Shown: positions 1 to 7,180, counted from the stretch's first letter. The stretch: 7,180 nucleotides of DNA from Oscillospiraceae bacterium (GCA_009786775.1 WQRL01000086.1:1-7180), one strand, 5' to 3'. Notes: generated from the sequence alone by a model not told the origin. Made by a program: numbers and translations.

Positions 1-1890
1 TTGAGCTTTGAGGTAGTTTAGGCAGTCCTTTCTGTGGACAGAAACACCGAAACCGCGGGTTATAAACCCTATTATTGGATCGCCCGGCACAGGGGTGCAG
101 CATTTGGCAAATTTTACCAGGCAGTTGTCCAGCCCTTCAACCGAAACGCCTTGCACACTCTTGCTTTTGGGCATATCTTTTTTCTCGATTTTGGTCAGGA
201 GAGTGTCTTTTTTCTTGTTTTTCTCCTTCTCTTGAGCGCGCAGATAGTCGCGGATTTTGTTCACGACCTTCTGGGCTGAAATGCCGCCGTAGCCTATGCC
301 CGCGTAGAGATCTTCAAGTGAATTAAACGAAGTGCGTGTGAGGATTTTGGAGAGAACATCTTCGCTTGTGGCATCACCAAGCTGGATATTTTGATGGCGC
401 AGCTCAGCCTCAAAAGACATTTTGCCGTGGACAATGTTTTCTTCCCGCTTCTCTTTCTTAAACCACTGGCGGATTTTGTTGCGCGCCTCAGAGCTTCTAA
501 TGATATCAAGCCAGTCGCGGCTCGGCCCCTTTGCGGAGTTTGAGGTGTGGATTTTGACAATATCTCCGTTTTGGAGGATGTGTGTGTATGGAACCAGCCT
601 CCCGTTAACTATGGCGCCGGTCATCTTGTTGCCGACGGCGGAGTGGATACTATAGGCAAAGTCTATGGGCGTGGAGCCCGCCGGGAGATTTACGACATCA
701 CCGCCGGGGGTGAATACAAATACCTCATCGGCGAACATGTCGATTTTAAGGGCCTGCAAGAAGTCCTGGGCATCACTGTCCTGCTGGGATTCAAGGAGCC
801 TTCTGACCCATGCAAACTTCTCTTCATCGGCGACCTTGCCGCCCTTGCCCTCTTTATATTTCCAGTGCGCGGCAATGCCGTACTCGGCTGTCTGGTGCAT
901 TTCCCAAGTGCGTATCTGCACCTCGAAAGGCAAACCCTCGCTGCCTATGACGGTGGTGTGCAGACTCTGGTACATGTTGGCTTTGGGAGTGCCGATATAA
1001 TCCTTAAAAGCACCCGGTATCGGGCGGTACATCTCGTGAATATAGCCGAGAACATTATAGCAGTCGGCGATGTCGTTGACGATTACGCGAAATGCGTAAA
1101 GATCTAAAACCTCAGAGAGAACTTTATTATCCCCGTACATTTTGCGGTAAATGCTGTATAGATGCTTGATACGCCCGTTGACGGCGCACTCAATGCCGTG
1201 TTCGCCCAGACGCTCGGTGATTCTGGTCTGAACCTTCTTGAAGAAACTCTCATCTTCCACTTGGCGCAGAGCGAGAGCTGACAGAATTTCCTTGCAGCCG
1301 ATGGGGTCTAGATACTGGATGGACAAATCCTCAAGTTCCCACTTGACCTTTTGCATACCAAGCCTGTGGGCTATGGGGGCGTACATCTCCATTGTTTCAA
1401 GGGCTTTTTCGCGCTGCTTCACTTCTGCGACATACTCCATAGTCCGCATGTTGTGAAGCCTGTCGGCGATTTTGATGAGGATAACCCTTATATCCTGCGC
1501 CATTGCGATGAGCATTTTGCGCAGATTGTCCATCTGCTCTTCTTCCTTGCTCGTATACTGCACCCTTGAGAGTTTTGTGACGCCATCAACTATTTTGGCG
1601 ACATCCTCGCCGAACTTCTTTTTGATATCCTCAAATGTGACATCGGTATCTTCGATGCAGTCATGGAGAAGGGCAGCGCAAAGCGAATCCTCGTCTAAGC
1701 CGATTTCTGCGATTATTTCGGCAGAGGCGAGAGGGTGTGTGATATACTCCGTGCCATCCTTGCGCATCTGGGTGCCGTGGGACTCCCTTGCAAAATCGAA
1801 AGCAGCCCGTATGCGGCTGACATCGGCGCCCGGATGGTTTTCCAGTATCATGTTTTCAAGATGGTGGTATTGCTCCAAAACTACATCCAT
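1..1890 (-). CDS. relA: Bifunctional (p)ppGpp synthetase/hydrolase Rel (C-terminus cut by window edge)
   Basis: The gene is open for 630 codons from an ATG at 1890 to base 1 with no stop. Rel enzymes make (p)ppGpp from ATP and GDP/GTP on starved ribosomes and also degrade it. Seen, in order: an HD hydrolase domain (about residues 25-150) with R43, H52, the HDxxED motif at 76-81 and D143, which are all the metal and substrate residues expected of an active hydrolase; a synthetase domain (about 230-340) with the GRxKHLYSIYRKM-type loop near 240, D263 and E323 in EVQIRT; a TGS domain (about 388-450); a helical linker; and a zinc-finger/CC domain with C597, C598, H619 and C623. The ACT domain, roughly the last 100 residues of the usual 730-750, lies beyond the edge. 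Oddity: the RXKD motif of the synthetase domain reads A-F-K-D (A294). The start lies 3 bases after the recJ stop with only a weak Shine-Dalgarno (GTGGGATG), suggesting translational coupling to recJ. No apt gene separates the two, unlike many Bacillota. Confidence 0.96.
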   Translation of the reverse strand, partial: MDVVLEQYHHLENMILENHPGADVSRIRAAFDFARESHGTQMRKDGTEYITHPLASAEIIAEIGLDEDSLCAALLHDCIEDTDVTFEDIKKKFGEDVAKIVDGVTKLSRVQYTSKEEEQMDNLRKMLIAMAQDIRVILIKIADRLHNMRTMEYVAEVKQREKALETMEMYAPIAHRLGMQKVKWELEDLSIQYLDPIGCKEILSALALRQVEDESFFKKVQTRITERLGEHGIECAVNGRIKHLYSIYRKMYGDNKVLSEVLDLYAFRVIVNDIADCYNVLGYIHEMYRPIPGAFKDYIGTPKANMYQSLHTTVIGSEGLPFEVQIRTWEMHQTAEYGIAAHWKYKEGKGGKVADEEKFAWVRRLLESQQDSDAQDFLQALKIDMFADEVFVFTPGGDVVNLPAGSTPIDFAYSIHSAVGNKMTGAIVNGRLVPYTHILQNGDIVKIHTSNSAKGPSRDWLDIIRSSEARNKIRQWFKKEKREENIVHGKMSFEAELRHQNIQLGDATSEDVLSKILTRTSFNSLEDLYAGIGYGGISAQKVVNKIRDYLRAQEKEKNKKKDTLLTKIEKKDMPKSKSVQGVSVEGLDNCLVKFAKCCTPVPGDPIIGFITRGFGVSVHRKDCLNYLKAQ

Positions 1891-1893
1891 GAT

Positions 1894-3588
1894 TTACATC
1901 CCACTTGGTCTGATGTCGATAAGATTAAGCTGCACGCTGCTACGCCCTCTAAACTCGTTAACTTGCGGCTCAAAAGCCGCATCGACCAGAGAGCCGACAC
2001 CGACGCCTAAATCCTTTGAAGGCATCGAGAAAAATATGCAGTCTAAGCTCTTGCCCGCCTTCTCAAGCCTGAGCCTGGTGTGCTTGCCTGCCCCTATGGA
2101 CTGCGCAGAGGTGATTTCGGCCCTTTTCATGCATAGCGTAGGGGAGGGGTTGCCGTTGCCGAAGGGCTCAAGGCTTTCCAGGGCTTGAATGTTTGCAACG
2201 GTGAGAAGCTCCGGCTTTTCTACTTCGAAATCAAGTTTGAGCTCAGGAACCTGCATTCCGCCCACATCGTCCATGTAGCATTCAGACAGGCGCCTGCGCA
2301 GCTCTTCAATATTGTCCTCGGATATGGACAGTCCGGCAGCCATCTCGTGACCGCCGTAGTTATCGAGAATATCACAGCATGAGCGCAGGGCATCAAATAT
2401 TGCAAATGAGCCGTAACTGCGGCATGAACCGCGCCCCATGCCTGTTTCATCAACGCTTATTATAATGGCAGGGGTGTGGTAGCGTTCGGCCATTTTTGCA
2501 GCGACAATGCCCGTGACCCCCTGGTACCAGCCTCTGTGGGAGAGGATTATGGGACCTTGCGAGTGGGACTCGCCGAGCATCGCCGTGGCCTCTTCAAAAA
2601 TCTCTGTTTCAAGTTCGCGCCTGCGTGTATTTAGCTCACATAGCTGTCCGGCCAAGTCCTTGGCGATTACGCTACAGTTGGTCATCAAAAGATCCAGTGA
2701 AATGTTGGTTTTCCCCATCCTGCCGGCGGCGTTGAGCCGGGGGGCGAGGGTAAACCCGACAGTCTGCGCTGTGACTTTGCCGGGCAAGACGCTGACTTCG
2801 TTTAAGAGCTTTTGAAAGCCGGGGCGCGGCGATTCATTGAGGACGAAGAGCCCGCGCTTTATAAGCTCCCTGTTTTCGCCCACCACAGGCATAACATCGG
2901 CCACGGTGCCCACTGCAACCAAGTCGCCGTATTTTTCGAAAATATCATCCGAACTAAAATCATTTTCCAAGGCACAAACCAGCTTGAATGCGACACCGAC
3001 ACCTGCGAGAACCTTGTTGGGGTATCCGCAATCATGGCGCTTGGGGTCAATTACTGCGTCTGCATCAGGAAACTCATCCCTGCACTCGTGGTGGTCAGTG
3101 ACTATGAGACTGATGCCCAGCTCTTTGGCGTAAAGAGCCTCTTCAATCGCAGTGATGCCGCAATCGACGGTTATTATGAGCCTGATACCTCTGAGGTTTA
3201 GGGCCTCAATGGCGGACACGTTAAGGCCGTAGCCCTCTCCGAGCCTGCCGGGGATATATATTTCGTAATCGGCATTTTGAGTTTCCAGCCAGCGCGCCAG
3301 CACAACGCTGGAAGTCATGCCATCCACATCATAGTCGCCATAAATAGCTATGCGCTCACCGCCATCCACGGCCTTACGGATTCTGGCGACAGCCTTGTCC
3401 ATGTCCTTCATGAGAAGGGGGTCGTGGAGCGTTGCGGGGGTAGCGCCTAGCATATCATGTGCATCATCTATATGTTCAGTGCCTCTTGAGGCAAGAAAAA
3501 CAGAAACGAGCGGGTTTAGGCCATGCCTACAGAAACCCACAGCAGTATCCCTGTCAAATTCGCCAACTGTCCAGTTGCTAAACCGCAT
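1894..3588 (-). CDS. recJ: Single-stranded-DNA-specific exonuclease RecJ
   Basis: RecJ degrades single-stranded DNA 5' to 3' in recombinational, mismatch and base-excision repair, in the cytoplasm. Seen, numbering from the chosen ATG (564 residues, close to the usual length): DHH-family phosphoesterase motifs DYDVDG at 85-90, VDCG at 141-144, DHH at 165-167 and VADVMP near 229-234; the RLNAAGRM segment at 284-291; a DHHA1 domain with GWYQGVTGIVA (353-363) and GGHEMAAG (412-419); EPFGNGNP at 474-481; and a C-terminal OB-fold domain to the end. All metal-binding Asp/His motifs are present, so it should be active. A GTG at 3603 would add five residues, but its purine-rich tract GGGAAGG abuts the codon. 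The ATG at 3588 has GGTGGGGG eight bases upstream and is preferred. The gene is first in an apparent recJ-rel operon with its own promoter. Confidence 0.97.
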   Translation of the reverse strand: MRFSNWTVGEFDRDTAVGFCRHGLNPLVSVFLASRGTEHIDDAHDMLGATPATLHDPLLMKDMDKAVARIRKAVDGGERIAIYGDYDVDGMTSSVVLARWLETQNADYEIYIPGRLGEGYGLNVSAIEALNLRGIRLIITVDCGITAIEEALYAKELGISLIVTDHHECRDEFPDADAVIDPKRHDCGYPNKVLAGVGVAFKLVCALENDFSSDDIFEKYGDLVAVGTVADVMPVVGENRELIKRGLFVLNESPRPGFQKLLNEVSVLPGKVTAQTVGFTLAPRLNAAGRMGKTNISLDLLMTNCSVIAKDLAGQLCELNTRRRELETEIFEEATAMLGESHSQGPIILSHRGWYQGVTGIVAAKMAERYHTPAIIISVDETGMGRGSCRSYGSFAIFDALRSCCDILDNYGGHEMAAGLSISEDNIEELRRRLSECYMDDVGGMQVPELKLDFEVEKPELLTVANIQALESLEPFGNGNPSPTLCMKRAEITSAQSIGAGKHTRLRLEKAGKSLDCIFFSMPSKDLGVGVGSLVDAAFEPQVNEFRGRSSVQLNLIDIRPSGM

Positions 3589-3596
3589 TTTTGAAA

Positions 3597-3604
3597 CCCC
3601 CACC
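3597..3604 (-). promoter_or_regulatory. Ribosome binding site deciding the recJ start
   Basis: On the minus strand the sequence reads GGTGGGGG, then eight bases, then ATG at 3588. This spacing supports the ATG over the in-frame GTG at 3603, which lies inside the purine tract. The match to the anti-Shine-Dalgarno sequence is moderate, not perfect. Confidence 0.55.
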
Positions 3605-3631
3605 CTTCCCGAAAAATTACCGTATTTCGAC

Positions 3632-3660
3632 AGTATATCAAAACGGCGGAGTCTTCACAA
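3632..3660 (-). promoter_or_regulatory. Sigma-A-type promoter for recJ-rel
   Basis: On the minus strand there is a -35 box TTGTGA (3660-3655, four of six consensus bases), a 17-base spacer, and a -10 box TATACT (3637-3632, five of six) preceded by TGA, which gives the extended -10 TGn element. Transcription would start near 3624, leaving a leader of about 36 bases before the recJ ATG. It sits in the short gap after the small-subunit gene, so recJ-rel can be expressed without the upstream molybdoenzyme genes. This is read by eye; no start site has been measured. Confidence 0.65.
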
Positions 3661-3686
3661 TAGTTAATATAGCTAAATACTAGAGG

Positions 3687-4514
3687 CTACCTGTCGGGTT
3701 TTGTAGCTTTTGTTAAGGGAATGTCGCCGAGATTTACATCAGCTTGGGCGTTTATAGCCTCAAATGTCTTGTAGTCATAGCCTTTGGCCTCAATTACGAC
3801 ATCATATATGCCCATGGCCAAGTCGTTAAACCAGAAGTCGCCGTATTCATCAGTCGAAACCTCAACGGTCTTGCCGCCATTTGTGGCGCGGCAGCGGGCG
3901 CCGGTGATGACTTCCTTTTCATCGGGGTCATAGACCGTGCCTGCGATGAACTTTCCGGGTATGTTGCGGTAAAAGACCCTGGGCCGCTGGCCTGTCTGAG
4001 GCATACGCACAGTAGCTCCGATAATGAAGTCCTGCATGTCCTCTTCTTCTCCAAGCTGTAGAGCCTCCGTGGGGCAGGCCTCAACACAGCGGGGCAGGGG
4101 GTAACCATTGTCGAGAAGATGCGCACAGCCGGTGCATTTCTGGCAAATGTTTAGCTCCTCATTGTAATACACAGCGCCATAAGGGCAGGCTTTGCGGCAG
4201 GACTGGCAGCCGCCGCATTTTTCAGGGTCTAAAATTACAAAGCCATCACTGCGGCGGTAGTTTGCCTCAAAGGGGCAGACTGCCGCACATGCTGGTTTTT
4301 CACAGTGATTGCACATTTGAGGTATATAGTGAATCCTCACCTTGGGAATAGTGCCGCCGGTGTTTTCTTGCAGCTTCATCCAGAACTGGCCAATCTCCGG
4401 CTGGGGCTTTGCGTACGGAGTCCAGTCGTTGCCCACATGCTCATCCTTGCAGGCCAGTTGGCAATTAAAGCAGCCATTGCACTTAGAAACATCAATTGTA
4501 AAGACTTTGCCCAT
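3687..4514 (-). CDS. bthL: Iron-sulfur small subunit of a pyrogallol-phloroglucinol transhydroxylase-like molybdoenzyme
   Basis: This 275-residue electron-transfer subunit pairs with the large subunit encoded just upstream. Seen: four cysteine groups, C12-C15-C18-C22, C68-C71-C76-C80, C100-C103-C106-C110 and C124-C127-(C130)-C143-C147, i.e. the DmsB/NrfC-type pattern for four [4Fe-4S] clusters. A C-terminal beta-sandwich domain of the carboxypeptidase-regulatory/Cna-B kind follows (about 186-270, with the typical TDEYGDFWFNDL segment at 221-232). Ferredoxin plus beta domain, and the overall length, match the P. acidigallici transhydroxylase small subunit (274 residues as I recall it). No signal peptide or membrane helix is visible, so it is cytoplasmic. 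The ATG at 4514 has a good Shine-Dalgarno. The symbol is by family resemblance only; the substrate of the complex is not proven. Alternatives are the small subunit of a resorcinol hydroxylase-like or catechol dehydroxylase-like enzyme. Confidence 0.9.
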   Translation of the reverse strand: MGKVFTIDVSKCNGCFNCQLACKDEHVGNDWTPYAKPQPEIGQFWMKLQENTGGTIPKVRIHYIPQMCNHCEKPACAAVCPFEANYRRSDGFVILDPEKCGGCQSCRKACPYGAVYYNEELNICQKCTGCAHLLDNGYPLPRCVEACPTEALQLGEEEDMQDFIIGATVRMPQTGQRPRVFYRNIPGKFIAGTVYDPDEKEVITGARCRATNGGKTVEVSTDEYGDFWFNDLAMGIYDVVIEAKGYDYKTFEAINAQADVNLGDIPLTKATKPDR

Positions 4515-4522
4515 AAAAAGAA

Positions 4523-4530
4523 CCTTCCTT
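4523..4530 (-). promoter_or_regulatory. Strong ribosome binding site of the small-subunit gene
   Basis: On the minus strand the sequence reads AAGGAAGG, followed by an eight-base T-rich spacer and the ATG at 4514. This is a clear Shine-Dalgarno and fixes the start. It indicates independent ribosome entry on the small-subunit gene rather than coupling to the large-subunit gene, whose stop is 64 bases upstream. Confidence 0.8.
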
Positions 4531-4541
4531 CCGATAATCTT

Positions 4542-4569
4542 AAAAAAGCAAAAAGCAAAAAAGCAAAGC
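4542..4569 (-). repeat. Short imperfect tandem repeat, GC plus T-run units, between the two subunit genes
   Basis: On the minus strand this tract reads GCTTT, GCTTTTTT, GCTTTTT, GCTTTTTT: four units of GC followed by 3 to 6 T. It fills much of the 64-base gap between the large-subunit stop and the small-subunit ribosome binding site. No stable GC-rich stem precedes the T runs, so it does not look like an intrinsic terminator. It may keep the ribosome entry region unstructured, or simply be slippage-prone sequence. Confidence 0.6.
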
Positions 4570-4578
4570 TGTCCGGCT

Positions 4579-7180
4579 CTAAGGATTTACCAGCCATCCG
4601 TCCAGGCACACGCCTGCCGCATAGTCAATTTTCCTTGCAAAGGCCTCGGGATAGTTTTCTTTCCAGTGGGCCATCTCCTCATCGGAAACCTTTGCAACTT
4701 CAGCGAGAAAACCGGAGGTCGCCATGCCTGTACAGTTTTTCGATGTCTGGGATGTCGGAGTGATTAAGTTTATAGCTCCGCCACGGTCGAGAAGGCCGGG
4801 TATGATAGTATCGACACGCGCACCGTGGTCAATGTAACAGACTTTGGGAATGAGCCGCTCGGTAACATATGCGGCGCACAGCACAATTCCCCGCTCGTTG
4901 AAGACCTTTACTATATCCCCGTGCTCAATGCCGCGGCTATGAGCCTCTGAGGGGTGCAGCCAGCAAGGCTCGTACTGATATCCGTCCTTGGCACGGATTT
5001 TCATGGTTTCAACTTCCCTGTTCCATATTATGTCGTCGCACTGGGCGTGCATGCGCCATCTGCCGTGGTTGGACATACATAGAAGGGGATAGTCAGATGC
5101 CCTCTCGGAGGATAGCCTCTCATCGTGGCTCTCGCTCTTCTCAATCCACTTGGGCACAGGGCCGCGCTCAGGGTCGTGGGGCATGTGCTTCTCTATTGCA
5201 GTTGATGAAAATTCCAGCTTGCCCGTGGGGGTTGAGAGCGGGTTGCCCTCGGGGTCTTCGTAGAATTTCCGCAGTCCGGGCGGCAGGTCAATTGCGTTCT
5301 CCTTGCAGGGTACAACAAAAATTTTGCGCTTTTGAAATTCCTCCCAGGACATACTATCCTCACAGCCTGTGGCTTTATAGAAGAACCGCACCCGCTCATC
5401 CTCTGTGAGATTTCCTGTATATGCCTTGTGATAGTCATCGCCGAGCTTCTCGGCGACCTTCGCGCAGACATCAAAATCAGACAGGGACTCACCTACGGGG
5501 GGGCAGCTCGGATGTTCTAAGTAGATGGAGGTAAAGGCTCCGCTGGACAGGTCGTTGCCGATGTCGCTCATCTCAAACTTTGTCGCCACTGGGAAAATTA
5601 TATCCGCAAAGCAGCAGTCGTTTTCAAGCCAGGGATGCTGTGCCACAATGCACTCGATATCCTCGCTCTGGAAGGCTTTAATCATCAAATTGCCGTCATT
5701 CCAGCAGGTGGTCTGACAGGGCGCATCAGTCCAAATCATGTGCAGCCGGGAGAGCCCGGGGCGGGGGAATACCATTTTTTCAAATTGATATTCTGAGGTA
5801 GGGACGCGGAAGTTGCCCTCCTTGGGGATTTGGCTTGAGGAAAAGCACTGCATACCGTACCACTCTATCTGCTCTTCCAAAATGGCTTTGTGGATAAGGG
5901 TGCGCGGGATAAACTGTTTGGGAGCGGGAAGCTCCTTAAATAACTCAATGAGCTCAGGAGCCCGCTTTTTTTGAGCGTCGCTGAGAAGAAAGCGTTTCAT
6001 GTTTATTTCGGGGGAAACATCCCCGTCCACAGGCCGGAGAGGATCGGCTATATGTGGTACAGCGGGAATCCAGTCCCCTTGATACGGAAGTGGGAAATCG
6101 GTATTCCACATGTTAAATTCTATGAGTTTCGCCTGGTGTACACCTGGGCTGCCGAGCCCTTGCATTGCAAGGAGCATAGCCTCAAGACGGGCAGGCTCTG
6201 AGGAATACGGCCCCCTTATGAAGCTGCCGCCGTTTCCGTGGAGTATGCTGGTTATTTTGTTGGCCCAGTCGCGGGCGAGAGCCTTGATGGTCCACTCCTT
6301 CACTCCGCATTTTTCGCTTGCCCACTCCGGGGTTTTGGGGATGCCATCCTCACGCCCCAGGACATAGTCCTCGAACTTGTCAAAGCCATAAGCATGTGTC
6401 TTTACATATTCTTTTTTGTAAGTGTCTTCGGTTATCCATGTGTAGGCGATGGCCAGTTGCAGTGCTGCATCGGTGTTCGGCAAGACGGGAATCCACTTGT
6501 CCGCATGTACAGCTGCACCATAGTTGAGGTCTGGACAGACGTAAACGCTTTTAAGCCCCAGTTGAGTAAACCAGTAACAGAGCCTGCTGGGAAGCTGTCC
6601 GACAACACCCAAAGGGGTGGTTTCAGGGTCGCAGCCCCAAAACAAAAGGAGCTCAGAGTGCTCAGCAATGTCGGGATATAGGTTGGTCATGGGCATCATC
6701 TCGCCTACAGGCTCACAGCCCCAGACGTGCTTAGCTCCCCAATACCAGCCTTCCCAACTGTCTTTGTTGCGCATCTGGAGCGTGTAGCCGCCCATAAGAG
6801 CCAGCAGCCTGTTCGGGCAGCCGTGGCTGGGTGCGGCATGTTTGCCTTCGCCGTGCATGTCAGCCTGACAGAGCACAGCCTCAGGGCCGTAAGTTTCTTT
6901 TATGCGCACTAGCTCATCGGCGACAATCTGCGCTGCTTCATCCCACGAAATGCGCACATATGGCGACTTGCCCCTGTTTTGCGGGTTGCGCTCGCCTTTA
7001 GGATCCCAGTCGATGCGCTTGAGCGGGTACCGCACACGGTTTTTAGAATAGACGCGCGCCTTGTAGCCGAGGCCGAAGGGCGAGATGGTCACCTTGTCAG
7101 GGGCGCGGAATTCGCTGCCACGGACTTTTATCACCCAAGGGTTGCAATGCTTGTCGGTATATTCCTTGTCGTATGAATAG
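4579..7180 (-). CDS. athL: Molybdopterin large subunit, pyrogallol-phloroglucinol transhydroxylase-like (N-terminus beyond window edge)
   Basis: Catalytic subunit of the DMSO-reductase superfamily, binding Mo (or W) through two pyranopterin guanine dinucleotides. Known role of the nearest relative: hydroxyl transfer between pyrogallol and a tetrahydroxybenzene, giving phloroglucinol, in anaerobic trihydroxybenzene breakdown. The frame is open to the window edge; 866 residues are visible. A GTG at 7134 gives 851, but the 15 codons upstream, ending in CNPW, continue the family alignment, so the true start is likely roughly 25-40 codons beyond the edge. Seen, numbering from the GTG: conserved PLKRIDWDPKGERNPQ (37-52), H94, D125-S126 in DSWEGWYWG, FWGCDPETTP (165-174), FADIIFP midway, and a C-terminal molybdopterin-dinucleotide-binding domain with ARVDTIIPGLLDRGGAINLITP-like sequence near the end. 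H94, D125 and S126 align with His144, Asp174 and the Mo-ligand Ser175 of the P. acidigallici enzyme as I recall it; Y351 may match Tyr404. No Tat signal can be judged because the N-terminus is missing. Substrate uncertain. Confidence 0.9.
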   Translation of the reverse strand, partial: YSYDKEYTDKHCNPWVIKVRGSEFRAPDKVTISPFGLGYKARVYSKNRVRYPLKRIDWDPKGERNPQNRGKSPYVRISWDEAAQIVADELVRIKETYGPEAVLCQADMHGEGKHAAPSHGCPNRLLALMGGYTLQMRNKDSWEGWYWGAKHVWGCEPVGEMMPMTNLYPDIAEHSELLLFWGCDPETTPLGVVGQLPSRLCYWFTQLGLKSVYVCPDLNYGAAVHADKWIPVLPNTDAALQLAIAYTWITEDTYKKEYVKTHAYGFDKFEDYVLGREDGIPKTPEWASEKCGVKEWTIKALARDWANKITSILHGNGGSFIRGPYSSEPARLEAMLLAMQGLGSPGVHQAKLIEFNMWNTDFPLPYQGDWIPAVPHIADPLRPVDGDVSPEINMKRFLLSDAQKKRAPELIELFKELPAPKQFIPRTLIHKAILEEQIEWYGMQCFSSSQIPKEGNFRVPTSEYQFEKMVFPRPGLSRLHMIWTDAPCQTTCWNDGNLMIKAFQSEDIECIVAQHPWLENDCCFADIIFPVATKFEMSDIGNDLSSGAFTSIYLEHPSCPPVGESLSDFDVCAKVAEKLGDDYHKAYTGNLTEDERVRFFYKATGCEDSMSWEEFQKRKIFVVPCKENAIDLPPGLRKFYEDPEGNPLSTPTGKLEFSSTAIEKHMPHDPERGPVPKWIEKSESHDERLSSERASDYPLLCMSNHGRWRMHAQCDDIIWNREVETMKIRAKDGYQYEPCWLHPSEAHSRGIEHGDIVKVFNERGIVLCAAYVTERLIPKVCYIDHGARVDTIIPGLLDRGGAINLITPTSQTSKNCTGMATSGFLAEVAKVSDEEMAHWKENYPEAFARKIDYAAGVCLDGWLVNP

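Noticed and set aside
547..1107. Plus-strand open frame of 186 codons
   Set aside because: It is the mirror frame of the Rel synthetase and TGS domains; its length reflects codon bias of the real gene and it shows no recognisable domain.
1472..2188. Plus-strand open frame of 238 codons
   Set aside because: It lies antisense to rel and the 3' end of recJ, its translation is Ser/Arg/Leu-rich low-complexity sequence with no domain, and the minus-strand genes are unmistakable.
3601..3603. GTG as the recJ start
   Set aside because: The purine tract directly abuts this codon, leaving no room for normal Shine-Dalgarno spacing; the ATG fifteen bases downstream has good spacing.
4542..4569. T-runs after the large-subunit gene as an intrinsic terminator
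   Set aside because: The sequence before the T runs can form only a very short stem, and a second subunit gene of the same enzyme follows, so termination here is unlikely.
4305..4763. Overlapping plus-strand frames (152 and 141 codons) spanning the gap between the subunit genes
   Set aside because: They are antisense to both subunit genes, compete with each other in different frames, have no Shine-Dalgarno that I could see, and have no family resemblance.
6238..6681. Plus-strand open frame of 147 codons inside the large-subunit gene
   Set aside because: It is a shadow of a strongly conserved minus-strand coding region; no domain or ribosome binding site supports it.
7132..7134. GTG as the true start of the large subunit
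   Set aside because: The frame stays open to the window edge, and the residues just before the GTG fit the N-terminal alignment of the family, so the start is probably outside the window.

Overview
All four genes in this window lie on the minus strand, so transcription runs from the right edge to the left edge. The organism is probably an anaerobic, mid-GC bacterium of the Bacillota (Clostridia-like). Three things suggest this: recJ sits directly upstream of a bifunctional rel gene, the Rel protein is of the Gram-positive long type, and the metabolic enzyme is an oxygen-sensitive type of molybdenum/tungsten enzyme. This placement is an inference and cannot be taken to genus level from the sequence alone.

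Right half (about 7180 to 3687): two adjacent genes encode a two-subunit molybdopterin enzyme. The large subunit (partial, N-terminus beyond the right edge) is a DMSO-reductase-superfamily catalytic chain that closely resembles the pyrogallol-phloroglucinol transhydroxylase large subunit of Pelobacter acidigallici. It keeps the Asp-Ser pair (Ser as metal ligand) and the active-site His. The small subunit (275 residues) has the matching architecture: a four-cluster ferredoxin domain followed by a beta-sandwich domain of the carboxypeptidase-regulatory/Cna-B kind. Together they should form a cytoplasmic heterodimer acting on a hydroxylated aromatic compound, either by hydroxyl transfer or by net hydroxylation or dehydroxylation. 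The exact substrate is not readable from the sequence.

A gap of under 100 bases (about 3686 to 3589) holds a well-formed sigma-A-type promoter with an extended -10 element, which should drive the left-hand genes independently.

Left half (3588 to 1): recJ (single-strand-specific 5'-3' exonuclease, complete) is followed after only 3 bases by a rel gene ((p)ppGpp synthetase/hydrolase, cut by the left edge before its C-terminal ACT domain). The hydrolase residues of Rel are intact, but the first residue of the RXKD motif of the synthetase domain is Ala instead of Arg. This half is housekeeping: DNA repair and the stringent response.

The points most worth a second look are the transhydroxylase-like enzyme with apparently altered pocket positions, its small subunit with a full set of four cluster motifs, and the altered RXKD motif in Rel. 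No RNA genes, CRISPR arrays, insertion sequences or phage elements were seen, and no stretch above 300 bases lacks a gene.
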